Assembly (NCBI GenBank): GCA_016873225.1
Contig: VGXS01000024.1
Location: forward strand, 1-59,472
Direction: 5' to 3'
DNA length: 59,472 bases
From: Planctomycetota bacterium
GTDB taxonomy: Bacteria; Planctomycetota; Planctomycetia; Gemmatales; Gemmataceae
Part shown: positions 17,685 through 27,236 of the stretch, piece after piece
How positions within the stretch are numbered: position 1 is the first letter of the stretch
How the letters are laid out: each line of letters opens with the position of its first letter
Made by a program: the position numbers and the translations under genes
Notes under the pieces: generated by a model
The model's input: only the letters and a program-made list of their open reading frames with translations
Database searches by the model: none
Told to the model about the DNA's origin: nothing

Positions 17685-19019
17685 CTACCTTTCGCCCGGT
17701 GCCGGCAAGGCGGGGGGAACCGGCGCGGCGGGCTTGGGAGGCCAGTCGTCCTCGAGCGCCAGGCCCGAGATCACGCTGGCGGCCTGCCAGGCGTTCTTGA
17801 GCGCGTTCACATACTCCAGGTAGGCCTGCGCCAGCATCCGCTCGGCGGTGAGCACGCGCAGGTATTCGAACTGGCCTCCCTGATAGGCCTTCGTGCTGAG
17901 GTCGAACGCCTCCTTGGCCCGCGGCAGGATCGCGGTCTTGTACCGTTCCGCCAGGCGCCGCGCGGAGGCGAAGTTCCTGAACGCCACTCCCAGCCTGCCG
18001 GTGAGGTCGTTCTGCGCCATCCCGATCTGCTGGGTGGCCTCGCCCACCATGGCGCGCGCCGACTGGATGTTCCCCTGGTTGCGGTTCCACAGCGGGATGG
18101 GCAGGCTCACGCCGAGGTCGTAGTCGCTGGAGATGTTCTGGTTCTGGCGGGTGTAGCCGGCGATCAGCGTGGGGTTGGGATAGGGCTCCACCTGGGCCCG
18201 TCGGAGCAATATTCACGCCTTGTCGACTCCAATTTGTGCTGATATCACCTCCGGATGCACCTCGAGCAGGTAGGCCTGCGTTCGTTCCAGGTCGTACTCC
18301 GGCAGGGGGGCCTCCAGGTCGCCGGCCAGGCGGGCGCGGTCGATGGCGTTGAGGCCGATGGCCGCGGCGAGGCTCTTGTAGGCGGGATCGAACTCCCGAA
18401 GCGTGGCCTCGAGGTCGGCGCGCAGCTTTTCCGCCTCCACCTCGAGCTGGACAAGGTCCAGCCGGGCCACCTGCTTGGCATCGAGCAGCTTTTTCGTTTG
18501 TTCCACCGAGCGGTCGGCGATGTTGGTGAGGTAGTTCAGGATGTCGACGCGCTTCTGCAGGGCGAGGATCTCGAAGTACGATTCCCGGATGTTCGCGAAC
18601 ATCGAGTACCGGGCGTACATGAGCTGGTAGGTGGTCTGGTCCACTTCCCGACGCGCGGCGTTGCGGTTGAGCCGCAACTTGCCCATGGTGACGATTTCCT
18701 GACCGACAAGCGGCGCGCTCCAGATGCCGCCCGGTCCCGTCCGGTCGCCAATTTCCGCCCCGATGACATCCACCGTCGGGTTCGGATAGAGCCCCACCTG
18801 CAGGGCCCTGCCCCGGGCGCTTTCAATCGCGAAGTTCACCTGGGCCAGCTTGGGATTCACTTCCAGGCCGAGGCGGACGAGGTCGTCGAGGTTCTGCTGG
18901 GTTTGGTTGGCACCCGGTTGGCCGGCGGCCGGGGTTGGCGGCGCGAGGATTTCCTGTGATTGGCCGCGTCCGAGGAGCAAAAAGCAGGCCAGTAGCGCCA
19001 ATCTGATGCGTCGTCGCAT
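17685..19019 (-). pseudogene. TolC-family outer-membrane efflux protein, one in-frame TGA
   Basis: A 445-codon frame that reads as an outer-membrane factor of a CzcC/CusC-like system. It has a signal peptide (IRLALLACFLLLGRGQS), the first repeat with NPKLAQVNFAIESARGRALQVGLYPNPTVDV, and a second repeat with RRAQVEPYPNPTLIAGY and VSLPIPLWNRNQGNI. A TGA at 18213-18215 (codon 269) falls between GVDKA and ILLRRAQ, in a helical region where family members commonly have Arg. A single C-to-T change of CGA explains it. There is no frameshift and both halves are conserved. It follows the RND pump gene in the operon. As read, the product stops before the second repeat and could not form a trimeric channel. 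Confidence 0.85.
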
Positions 19020-19081
19020 GGGGCACCAGATGACAGTGGAACACAACCATCGTCATCTTCGGCATAACCGGCCCGACCGCT

Positions 19082-22000
19082 TCAACCGTTCTGGACGGAA
19101 GGGTCAGGATTTGCCTTGGCCGGCGGGTCGAACCACGGATAAATCGCCGGCAGCACCAGCAGCGTGAGCAGGCTTGAGGAAACCAGTCCGCCGATCACCA
19201 CGGTGGCCAGCGGTTTTTGCACCTCGGCGCCCGCTCCGTGGCTGAAGGCCATGGGGATGAAGCCCAGCGTGGCCACCATCGCCGTCATCAGCACTGGCCT
19301 GAGGCGGATCAGGGCGCCCTCGTGCGCGGCGTCGAACGCGGTCCTGCCCTCCTGCCTGAGGCGCACGATGTAGCTCACCAGCACCACGCCATTGAGCACC
19401 GCCACGCCGAACAGGGCGATGAAACCCACGCCCGCGGAAATGGAGAACGGCAATCCCCTGAGCGCCAGGGCGATGACGCCTCCGGTGGCGGCCAGAGGCA
19501 CATTGAGGAAGATGAGCAGCGCCAACCGGCCCGAATCGAACACCATGTAAAGCAAGGCGACAATCATGAGCAGGGCCAGGGGCACGGCGATCATCAGCCG
19601 GCCGGAGGCTTCCCGCAGGTTCTTGAACTGGCCTCCCCAGGTCATCGAGTATCCTGGCGGCAGCTTGACGGTTTTCTCCACCATCTTCCGGGCATCGGCG
19701 ACGAAGCCGGCCAGGTCGCGGCCGCGGACATTGCACTGGATGATGGTGCGGCGGCGGATCGCCTCGCGACTGATCTGGGCGGGGCCGTCCTCCAGCTTGA
19801 TCTCGGTGAGTTCCTCGAGCGGAATCTGGCGGCCCTTGGGGTCGGCGATCTTGATGCGGCGGATCTTGTCGAGTTCGTCGCGCCATTTGGGCCCGATGCG
19901 CATCTGCACCGGAATCCGTCGCTGCCCCTCGAACACCTGCCCGATCTCCTGGCCGCCCACGGCGCTGATGGCGGCGAGCACATCGCGGGCATTGATGCCA
20001 TGCCGGGCCACCTTCGCCCGGTCGACGATCAGCCTGAGGTAGGGCAACCCGCCCGTCTGCTCGGCTTGCGCATCGGCGGCGCCCGGAACCTTGTTGATGG
20101 CGGCGACGATCTCCTCCCCCAGTTCCCGCAGGCGGTTGAGGTCGTCGCCGTACAGGCTGATGCCCACATCCGAGCGCACCCCCGCCACCAGTTCCGCCAC
20201 CCTCAGTTCGATGGGCTGCGAAAAACTGTAGATGTTGCCCGGAACCTGCTCGCCCAGCAGGCGCTCCATCTCCTCCACGAGTTCCTGCTTGGTGTCGAAA
20301 CGCCAGGTCGATGGATCCTTGAGCGTGATGATGAGGTCCGACAGGTTGATCGTCATCGGGTCGTTGGCGATCTCGGGCCGGCCGCTCTTGCAGATGACGG
20401 ACTTCACCTCGGGCATGGTGAGAAGCACTTTCTCCATCCGTGTTGTCATTTCCACGGTGGTTTCAAGCGACACGCTCGGCAGCCGGGCCGCCTGCACGGC
20501 GATGGAGCCCTCGTCGAGCTTGGGGATGAACTCGGCGCCCAGGCCCATGGCCAGCCCGATGCTCGCGACGAACGAGAAGACGGTGATGGCCATCACGGTG
20601 GCCGGCCGGCGCACCACCCAGCCCAAAAGCGGCTCGTACACCAGCTTGGCCCACCGAACCAGGAACGGCTCGTTCTCGCTGACCGACCTCAGGTAGATCG
20701 ACGCGAGCGTCGGCATCAGCAGCAGCGCCAGCAACAGCGAGGTGATCAGCGCCAAAATCACGGTCATGGCCATCGGCCTGAACATCTTTCCCTCGAGGCC
20801 GCGCAGGGACAGGATTGGCAGGTAAACGAGCAGGATGATGCCCACGCCGAACACCACCGGCCGGGCCATCTCGACGCACGCCCCGCGCACCAGCGAGACG
20901 GGAACCTTGTCCACCTTGTGGTGGTGGCGGTGCTCGGCGACGCGGCGCACCACATTTTCGATGAGCACGACGGAACCATCGACGATGAGGCCGAAGTCGA
21001 TGGCGCCGAGGCTCATCAGGTTGCCCGAGATGTTGGCGTACACCATCCCCACGAACGCGCCGAGCATCGACAGCGGCACGGCCAGCGCGACGATGAGCCC
21101 GGCCCGAAAGCTGCCGAGCATGACCAGCAGCACGATGATGACGAGCGCCCCGCCCTCGAGTAGGTTGCGGGTGAGCGTGTCGATGGTCTTCTTCACGAGT
21201 TCGGTGCGGTCGTAGAAGGTGTCGATCATCATGCCGGGCGGCAGGGTATTGGCGACATCGGCAATCTTGTCCTTCACGCGCTCGACCACGGCGCGGGAGT
21301 TCTCGCCGGCCAGCAGCATGACCACGCCGACCACCCCCTCGCCCCGGCCGTCGCGGGTGACGGCGCCCTGGCGTATGACAGGCGCGAAGCGGATATCGGC
21401 GACCTGCCTCAGGAATATCGGCGTGCCGTCGCCGCGGGTCTCGATGACAATCCTTTCAAGGTCCTCGAGCGACCTCACGAGGCCCTCGCCCCGGACGATG
21501 CGCTGCTCCTGCGAGTGCAGGATGAGATAGCCGCCGCCGGCGTTGCCGTTGTTGTCGCGCAGGGCGTTCATCACCTGGTTGATGGAGACGCGCAGGTCGA
21601 GCATGCGGTCGGGATCGATCTGCACCTCGTAGGCGCGCAGGGCGCCGCCGTTGGTGTTCACCTCGATGACGCCCGGCACGCTGCGCAACTGGAAGGCGAT
21701 GTTCCAGTCGAGTTCCTCGCGCAGTTCCATGAGGGTGTGATTGAATCCCCGCTTCGAGCGCACCTCGAACTGGTAGATCTCGCCCAGGCCCGTGGCGATG
21801 GGGCCCATGCGGGGCGAGGGAATCTCGGGCGGGATTTTCTCGCGGGCGTCGAGCAGGCGTTCGCCGATTTGCTGCCGGGCCCAGAAGATGTCGGTTCCCT
21901 CCTCGAAGACGACGGTGACCACCGAGAGGCCGAACTGCGAGACGGAGCGGATCTCCTCGACCTTGGGAATGCCGCTGAGGGAATTTTCCACGGGGAAGGT

Positions 22001-22195
22001 GATGAACTGCTCGGTTTCCTCGGCGGCCAGGGAGGGCGCCGTGGTCATGATCTGCACCTGGACATTGGTGACATCGGGCACGGCGTCGATCGGCAGGCGG
22101 ATGAGCGCCACCCCGCCGAAGACGATCAGCAGCACCAGGAACATCAGCACCAGGAAGCGGTTGTCCAGCGCCCAATTGATCAGCCGTGCGCCCAT
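19082..22195 (-). CDS. HME-type RND efflux pump (CzcA/CusA family)
   Basis: An intact 1037-residue inner-membrane RND pump of the heavy-metal efflux class. The first transmembrane segment is RFLVLMFLVLLIVFGGVALI. The porter region includes GLGEIYQFEV and EVNTNGGALRAYEVQID. The TM4 signature SLGAIDFGLIVDGSVVLIENVVRR carries the Asp expected in proton-driven metal pumps. The C-terminal membrane part has GFIALFGVAVLNGVVLVSYI. It exports a divalent or monovalent metal using proton flow. It is the second gene of an adaptor-pump-channel operon in which both partners are interrupted by stops but this gene is not. The metal cannot be assigned. Confidence 0.95.
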   Translation of the reverse strand: MGARLINWALDNRFLVLMFLVLLIVFGGVALIRLPIDAVPDVTNVQVQIMTTAPSLAAEETEQFITFPVENSLSGIPKVEEIRSVSQFGLSVVTVVFEEGTDIFWARQQIGERLLDAREKIPPEIPSPRMGPIATGLGEIYQFEVRSKRGFNHTLMELREELDWNIAFQLRSVPGVIEVNTNGGALRAYEVQIDPDRMLDLRVSINQVMNALRDNNGNAGGGYLILHSQEQRIVRGEGLVRSLEDLERIVIETRGDGTPIFLRQVADIRFAPVIRQGAVTRDGRGEGVVGVVMLLAGENSRAVVERVKDKIADVANTLPPGMMIDTFYDRTELVKKTIDTLTRNLLEGGALVIIVLLVMLGSFRAGLIVALAVPLSMLGAFVGMVYANISGNLMSLGAIDFGLIVDGSVVLIENVVRRVAEHRHHHKVDKVPVSLVRGACVEMARPVVFGVGIILLVYLPILSLRGLEGKMFRPMAMTVILALITSLLLALLLMPTLASIYLRSVSENEPFLVRWAKLVYEPLLGWVVRRPATVMAITVFSFVASIGLAMGLGAEFIPKLDEGSIAVQAARLPSVSLETTVEMTTRMEKVLLTMPEVKSVICKSGRPEIANDPMTINLSDLIITLKDPSTWRFDTKQELVEEMERLLGEQVPGNIYSFSQPIELRVAELVAGVRSDVGISLYGDDLNRLRELGEEIVAAINKVPGAADAQAEQTGGLPYLRLIVDRAKVARHGINARDVLAAISAVGGQEIGQVFEGQRRIPVQMRIGPKWRDELDKIRRIKIADPKGRQIPLEELTEIKLEDGPAQISREAIRRRTIIQCNVRGRDLAGFVADARKMVEKTVKLPPGYSMTWGGQFKNLREASGRLMIAVPLALLMIVALLYMVFDSGRLALLIFLNVPLAATGGVIALALRGLPFSISAGVGFIALFGVAVLNGVVLVSYIVRLRQEGRTAFDAAHEGALIRLRPVLMTAMVATLGFIPMAFSHGAGAEVQKPLATVVIGGLVSSSLLTLLVLPAIYPWFDPPAKANPDPSVQNG

Positions 22196-22231
22196 GCGTG
22201 GTGTTTCCCTTGTGGGGTGGGTCGGCGGGGA

Positions 22232-23707
22232 TCATTCCCCGGCGATCAGTTCCTTCATGAGTTCTGACTTGAGGATGAATCCGCCCCTGGCCACCACCCG
22301 CTGGCCCGCCGCCAGGCCGCCGGTGACGATCACCCGTCCGTCGGACTCGGCCCCCAGGCGCACGGGCATGCGCCGGAACCGTTCGCCCTCCTCGTGCAGG
22401 AACACGAATGGTTCGGTGCCCTCGCGCTGGACCGCCTCGAGCGGAATCGAGATGGCGTCGGGCACGGTTCTCGTCAGTTCCACCTCGATGAACGATCCCG
22501 CCTTGAGCCTTCCTGAGGGATTGTCAATATTTCCCCTGACCGTCACGGTTCGGGTTGCGGGATCCACGGCCCCGGCAACGGAAAAAACGGAAGCCTCGCC
22601 CGACATTTCCGGCTGGCCCGGCAAACGGTACCTCACCTTGCTGCCCGCGAGGTTGCCCACCAACGCCAAGTCGGTCTCGTAAACATCAGCCGCGAGCCAC
22701 AGCTTGGTGTAATCGGCGATCTGGAATAACTGGATCATCGGACCCACCCGCTCGGCGGTGACGGCATGCTGCTCGACGATGCTGCCGCCCAGCGGCGCGC
22801 GCACCGGGTGAAGAGAAACCGCGGCACCCTCGCGGATGGGGTCCATGCGGTCCACCTCGTCAGGCTGGTAGCCGAACATCAGCAACTGGGCCCGTGCCAG
22901 CGCCTAGGCCGTCTGGGCCTCGCGCAGCTTTTGTTCCACCGCGCGGATCTGCAGGTTGCCCTGGTTGCGGGTCTCCTCGCAGAGGGCCCTGTAGGCCGAC
23001 TCGGCGGTTTCGTAGTCGGCCCTGGACCGGATGATGGTGGCCTCGGAAACCGCTCCCACCGACTCCGGACGGGTGATCGATTCGTACTGGGCCTTGGCCT
23101 GCAAGCGCTTGCTGTAGGCGCCCATCAATTGCTGGCGCATGTCGCCGATGGGCCGGTCGCGGAACAGTTGTTCGATTTCGGGCACCGGCCTGCCCGCCAG
23201 CATGGCGTCCACCATCAATAGCGCGTTCTCGGTGCTTTGCCGGGTGCGGTCGTATTGGCCTTGGGCGAACTCGAGGCCCAGCCGAACTTTCACCAGTTCG
23301 AGCTTGGCCTGGCCCACCTCGCGGCAGTCGAGAACCGCCAAAACCTCCCCCGCGGAAACCATTTGGCCAAGCCGGGCCTTCACCTCCCGGATGATGCCAT
23401 CCACCACGGGAGAGACGTGGGCCACGCGCGACTCATCCACCGCGAGCTTGCCGGGGCGCCAGTGGCGCTCCACGAAGGGTGCGGACTTGGTCTCCTCAAG
23501 CGCGATGCCGCTGGCCTCCCACCTTTCCTTGGGAAAGGTGACGGTGTCCTTGCGGGTTTCAGTCTCCTTGGCGGCTTCCTCTCCGGAACTTTCGGGCGCA
23601 TGCCCATGAAAAAAGAGCCAGTACTAAACGGCAAGTCCCACCGGCGCGCCCAGCAACCACGAGGCTATCGTGGTCCAGCGGATTCCGCTGTCCTTCAGAG
23701 TGGCCAT
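22232..23707 (-). pseudogene. HlyD/CzcB-family efflux adaptor, two in-frame TAG codons
   Basis: A 492-codon frame starting at ATG 23707 encodes a membrane-fusion protein. A hydrophobic N-terminal anchor is cut by TAG at 23624-23626 (codon 28), followed by HGHAPES, the lipoyl-like part (VSPVVDGIIREVKARLGQMVSAGEVLAVLD) and a long coiled coil. A second TAG at 22904-22906 (codon 268) falls in the coiled coil, between REAQTA and ALARAQLL. The beta-barrel and MP domains then follow (LWLAADVYETDLALV, VTVRGNIDNPSGRLKAGSF). There is no frameshift. Both stops fit CAG-to-TAG; TGG is possible for the first. It heads the CzcBAC-type operon. Internal start sites could still give a truncated adaptor. Confidence 0.85.
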
Positions 23708-23814
23708 GGCAGGTTGATCTCCAAAGCGGGCAATCTGGGCAGATAATTAAACTTAACGCATGATTTCTGGAGTCGTGTGTCAGCTTTCCTGAATTTCCCG
23801 TTAGTCATGCCGCC

Positions 23815-23843
23815 TTGACACCGGAACAACCAAATTCTGACCA
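23815..23843 (+). promoter_or_regulatory. Possible promoter for the TIGR03067 gene
   Basis: A perfect TTGACA (23815-23820) lies 59 nt upstream of the ATG at 23879. No good -10 box is present at the usual distance; TGACCA at 17 nt is poor. The box may be fortuitous, or may serve a factor that tolerates weak -10 boxes. Confidence 0.2.
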
Positions 23844-23878
23844 TGCCATGAACTTTGGCATTGGCAAGGAGACCGAAC

Positions 23879-24742
23879 ATGGCGGGCATTTGTGTTTTGC
23901 TGGCAGTGGCATGGGGCGCGTGCGCCCAGGCGGAGGTGGCGAAGCCGGGCCCGCTTGAAGGCTCCTGGGAAATCATCTCGATCGTCGACAATGGCGAGGT
24001 GCTTCCCGCCCGTGTTGTCTTCGAGAAATTCACGGAGGACGGGCGGATCACCGTCACCGGCAACACCGTGCGTTGCAAGCACCCCGTGCGCAAGGACATC
24101 CAGCAGATGGCCTGCGTCGTGGATCCGTCGAAGACACCGCCCGCCATCGACCTTGCCGGCGCCGAGAATGTCAACAGCAAGGGCATCTACAGCCTGCAGG
24201 GTGACATGCTCACCTTCTGCTTCGGAAGCCCGGATGTGCTCACCCGCCCCGACAAGTTCTCCGCGCCGGTGGGAAGCCGCAAACTGTTGATAGTCATGCA
24301 CCGGGTGCCGACCAGCGAGCCACCCGCCCCGCCCGTGCTGGTGCAGCCCGCCGTGGTCGTGGCGCCGATTCCGGCGCGCCAGCCACCCCCGCCGGTTCCG
24401 GTCGCCGCCGCGGCGGTGCCGGTGATCACCAAGGACAAGGTTATCGGCACCTGGGGCCATCAGGACGAGCAAAAGATCTCGTACAACACCTTCAATCCCG
24501 ATGGCACCTTCACCGGCCTTGTGACCTACAAAAACGGCTTCCAGAAAATCTTCCATGTCGAAGAGCGCCGCAGCGGCACCTGGAACCTCGCCGACGGCGT
24601 GGTCACCTTGCGCTACACCGGCAGCACCGACAAGAAGGACATCGGCCAAGTGTTCTCCATGCGCGTGCAAAGGATCGGAGACATCGACATGGTTTACCGG
24701 GACGCGCAGGGCATGGAACACATTGAGTGGCGCGTCCGCTGA
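23879..24742 (+). CDS. Secreted TIGR03067-domain protein
   Basis: A 287-residue protein. The start ATG 23879 (AAGGAGA 6 nt upstream) is preferred to an upstream in-frame TTG. A signal peptide (GICVLLAVAWGACAQA) is followed by a TIGR03067 domain at about residues 23-145 (GPLEGSWEIISIVDNGEVLP, DPSKTPPAIDL, KGIYSLQGDMLTFCFG), known mainly from planctomycetes. A proline-rich linker (APPVLVQP to PPPPVPV) leads to a second, lipocalin-like beta domain (VIGTWGHQDEQ, SGTWNLADGVVTLRY). The function is unknown; the fold suggests ligand binding outside the cytoplasm. A clear terminator follows. Confidence 0.8.
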   Translation: MAGICVLLAVAWGACAQAEVAKPGPLEGSWEIISIVDNGEVLPARVVFEKFTEDGRITVTGNTVRCKHPVRKDIQQMACVVDPSKTPPAIDLAGAENVNSKGIYSLQGDMLTFCFGSPDVLTRPDKFSAPVGSRKLLIVMHRVPTSEPPAPPVLVQPAVVVAPIPARQPPPPVPVAAAAVPVITKDKVIGTWGHQDEQKISYNTFNPDGTFTGLVTYKNGFQKIFHVEERRSGTWNLADGVVTLRYTGSTDKKDIGQVFSMRVQRIGDIDMVYRDAQGMEHIEWRVR

Positions 24743-24772
24743 CGCTTACCCGCCTCGCTTGAACATGAAAGG

Positions 24773-24800
24773 CCCCCGGGCTTTCCGGGGGTTTTTGTTT
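24773..24800 (+). terminator. Rho-independent terminator after the TIGR03067 gene
   Basis: A perfect 7-bp GC-rich stem, CCCCCGG (24773-24779) and CCGGGGG (24785-24791), flanks a GCTTT loop and is followed at once by TTTTTGTTTT. It starts 31 nt after the stop codon. Confidence 0.9.
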
Positions 24801-24854
24801 TCGTGGCCAAATTCATGAAAACCGATGCGCGAAACTTGACGAACCTGAACTTTC

Positions 24855-24884
24855 TTGCATTTTTGCATGGGCCTCGAATAGTAT
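24855..24884 (+). promoter_or_regulatory. Candidate sigma-70-type promoter for the DUF1559 gene
   Basis: TTGCAT (24855-24860) and TAGTAT (24879-24884) with an 18-nt spacer lie in the most AT-rich stretch nearby, about 70-100 nt upstream of ATG 24956. Each box matches the consensus at four or five of six positions. Confidence 0.35.
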
Positions 24885-24955
24885 ATTTCTTATAGATTAT
24901 CCATTTCCATGCGCCCGCGTGCCGTTATTCCTTCTTAATCTCCCGGAAGGTTGCC

Positions 24956-25987
24956 ATGATCGATACCCGAAAGACGCGCCCCGCGTTCACGCTCATTGAG
25001 CTGCTTGTCGTGATCGCCATCATCGCCGTTCTCATTGGCTTGCTTGTCCCGGCCGTGCAGAAGGTCAGGGAAGCCGCCAACCGCTTGAGCTGCACCAACA
25101 ACCTGAAGCAGATGGGCCTCGCCTCCCATGCCCACCATGACGCGTTGGGCCACTTCCCGCCCGGCGTGTGGGCGCCGCCGACCGCCTTTGTCGGTGCCGT
25201 GCCAAACGGCAACTGGGTCTGGCGCGATCCCAACAATTCATGCTGCCCGTGGGGCGCGTTCAGTTGGTCGGCCCGCATCCTTCCCTATGTGGAAGGAGAC
25301 AGCCTCTACAAAAGCATGAACTTTGATGTTCCGGCTTATGCCCAGAATGTCCCGGAAGACACGGGCTGGGGATCCGCCGGCGCCGACCGGGGGCCCGGAC
25401 AGCCAACGGTTCCGAATTTCACCGGCGTCCCCGCCGGCCTCGCCGGCCAGCCGAATCCCAACAAGGCCGCGGCGATAGCCATGCCCAGGATGTTTGTTTG
25501 CCCTTCCGCCCCGCGAGGTCGTTTCGGCTTCGCGAACACGATGAAGGATTACGCCATGGTCTACGACTCCGGATTGCCGAACTTCAACGAACGCTGCTGC
25601 CCCGAGCGCAACCAGGGGGGCGGGCGTTTCGCAGGCATGGGTTGGGTCAATAGCCAAGTGAATATGGCACAAGTCACCGACGGCACCAGCAACACCATGC
25701 ACTACACGGAAAAGGCCAACTGGGCCAACCAGAGCTGGTGCTTTGACGGCAGCGGTTGCAACCAGTTTTTCTGGGTGCACCACCAGTCGCAGGGGCTGGT
25801 CACGGCCTCACAGCCGCCCAACTGGGCCCAGAAGGGAAACAGCCGCGCCCCGACCGGCAGCCACTCGAATGGCGTGATTGTCTCCTATGTGGATGGGCAT
25901 GTGCAGTTTATCAGTAACTCCGTCAACATGACGACTTTCATGGCCATGGGCACCCGCAACGGCGGCGAAGCCGTGTCACCCCCATGA
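24956..25987 (+). CDS. DUF1559 pseudopilin-like protein (type II secretion-type N-terminus)
   Basis: A 343-residue protein with a prepilin cleavage/methylation signal ([19 protein letters not shown]) whose hydrophobic helix is followed by [14 protein letters not shown]. The large C-terminal DUF1559 domain contains [17 protein letters not shown] near its start and the family-typical end motif [11 protein letters not shown]. These proteins exist in many copies in planctomycete genomes and are thought to be exported to, and assembled at, the cell surface by a pilus-like machine. GGAAGG precedes the ATG. The next gene is a small lipoprotein 76 bp downstream, a pairing often seen in this phylum. 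Confidence 0.95.
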   Translation: MIDTRKTRPAFTLIELLVVIAIIAVLIGLLVPAVQKVREAANRLSCTNNLKQMGLASHAHHDALGHFPPGVWAPPTAFVGAVPNGNWVWRDPNNSCCPWGAFSWSARILPYVEGDSLYKSMNFDVPAYAQNVPEDTGWGSAGADRGPGQPTVPNFTGVPAGLAGQPNPNKAAAIAMPRMFVCPSAPRGRFGFANTMKDYAMVYDSGLPNFNERCCPERNQGGGRFAGMGWVNSQVNMAQVTDGTSNTMHYTEKANWANQSWCFDGSGCNQFFWVHHQSQGLVTASQPPNWAQKGNSRAPTGSHSNGVIVSYVDGHVQFISNSVNMTTFMAMGTRNGGEAVSPP

Positions 25988-26063
25988 CCTTGAAGCGGAT
26001 CGACCCTTTCCCACGCGGGCATGAGCCCGCTGAGTTTGTCACCACCAACACCCCGGGGCCGAC

Positions 26064-26486
26064 ATGTTTCATTCCATATTGAGAATAAGCCTTGCCATGG
26101 CCGGTTTCCTGCTGGTTGGCTGCGGGAGTTCCGGCATTGTCTCCGTGTCGGGAACGCTGACATACAAGGGCAAGCCCGTCACCAACGCGTTTGTTAACTT
26201 CGTGCCCGCCGACGGCGGTCGGCCCAGCATGGGAGAGACCGACGCCGCCGGGAAGTTCACCCTCACCTACGATCCACAGACCAAGGGAGCCAAGGCGGGA
26301 AAGCACAAGGTGTTTGTCACCCGTAACGCCGCCGCCGATGCCGCGAACCCCGGTGCGATTCCCGGGATGCCCGCCGTGATGTCCGGCGATCAACAGGAAT
26401 TGTTCCACAAGTATGGTGGCGACAATTCCACCGTTGTTGTTGAGATCGTGAAACCCGAGGGCAACCTCGAGTTGAAGTGGGATTGA
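26064..26486 (+). CDS. Small lipoprotein with transthyretin/CarbopepD-regulatory-like domain
   Basis: A 140-residue lipoprotein: signal peptide with lipobox LLVGC (Cys 20), then a single beta-sandwich (VSGTLTYKGKPVTNAFVNFVPADGG, GETDAAGKFTLTY, AGKHKVFVTR) of the carboxypeptidase-regulatory/transthyretin type. Such small proteins often follow DUF1559 genes in planctomycetes, as here, and may be periplasmic accessories. The function is unknown. It converges with the GNAT gene 26 bp further on; no terminator is visible between them. Confidence 0.8.
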   Translation: MFHSILRISLAMAGFLLVGCGSSGIVSVSGTLTYKGKPVTNAFVNFVPADGGRPSMGETDAAGKFTLTYDPQTKGAKAGKHKVFVTRNAAADAANPGAIPGMPAVMSGDQQELFHKYGGDNSTVVVEIVKPEGNLELKWD

Positions 26487-26512
26487 TCAACTGCCGCTGT
26501 AAGCCACACAGT

Positions 26513-27073
26513 TCAGAATTCCATGACAAGAAGGTGAAACTCCGCGCCTTCCGCGGAGAACCGTCCCATTGTCCGCGCCCCCAGCTTGGCGGTGGCCGTG
26601 TGGAGCGACCTCGGGTTGTCAACGGATACGAACAAGACGGCGCGGTCGTAGAAATTCCGGTAGGCGTTGCTTGTTGCCTGATGGAAAGCTGAAAACACGC
26701 CCTTGCCCCTGAACCGTTCATCTATGCAGACCGGCCCATGGATGGCGTAAGGCCTTGTGGCAAGAAACTTGCCATCCGCAAGATTCGAATCGGCCAACCT
26801 GACCATCTCGCGAACCACCGCAGGCAACCCGGGATCCTTCGGGTCGGGGCGGGGTGTCACCGCCATGTAGCCCCCGACCTCGCCTGATTCATCCACGGCG
26901 ACATGGATGCCACCCAGGCCCACCGCCTTGGCGAACCAATCCCGCGGATGAAGCATCGACAAAAAGCCGTTTTTCGCCTCTTCAGGCTTTAAATTGCCTA
27001 TTTAATATCGCGAATTGAGCGCCACCAGGCCGTCAATGTCGCCCGGTGTCGCCAGGCGGATTGATATGTCCAT
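26513..27073 (-). pseudogene. GNAT N-acetyltransferase, one in-frame TAA
   Basis: A 187-codon frame. The start (ATG 27073: MDISIRLATPGDIDGLVALNSRY) is the usual GNAT beginning. A TAA at 27002-27004 (codon 24) then interrupts it before IGNLKPEEAKNGFLSM, a stretch well known in this GNAT subgroup, where Gln commonly fits the position. The rest contains the acetyl-CoA-binding region with VCIDERFRGKGVFSAFHQA and ends in VSVDNPRSLHTATAKLGA. One C-to-T change of CAA explains the stop. A shorter product could start at ATG 26962 (MLHPRDW), but it would lack the first strand and helix of the fold. Confidence 0.8.
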
Positions 27074-27236
27074 GAAGCATCATCCCGTGACGAATTTCTC
27101 AGGGCCATTGGTGCTCGCGTGAACGGAGCGCCTCAATCCGGTCGTGATGGGATGGACCCTGGTCGATGCGGGGCATTCGGGCGGTGCCACACCGACGGTC
27201 CGATGGTCCGCGAGTCGCCATGGCTGCCGCGTTGAA

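Noticed and set aside
19217..21163. 648-codon open frame antisense to the RND pump gene
   Set aside because: The translation is a His/Gln/Arg-rich shadow with no domain, whereas the minus-strand frame gives a complete pump.
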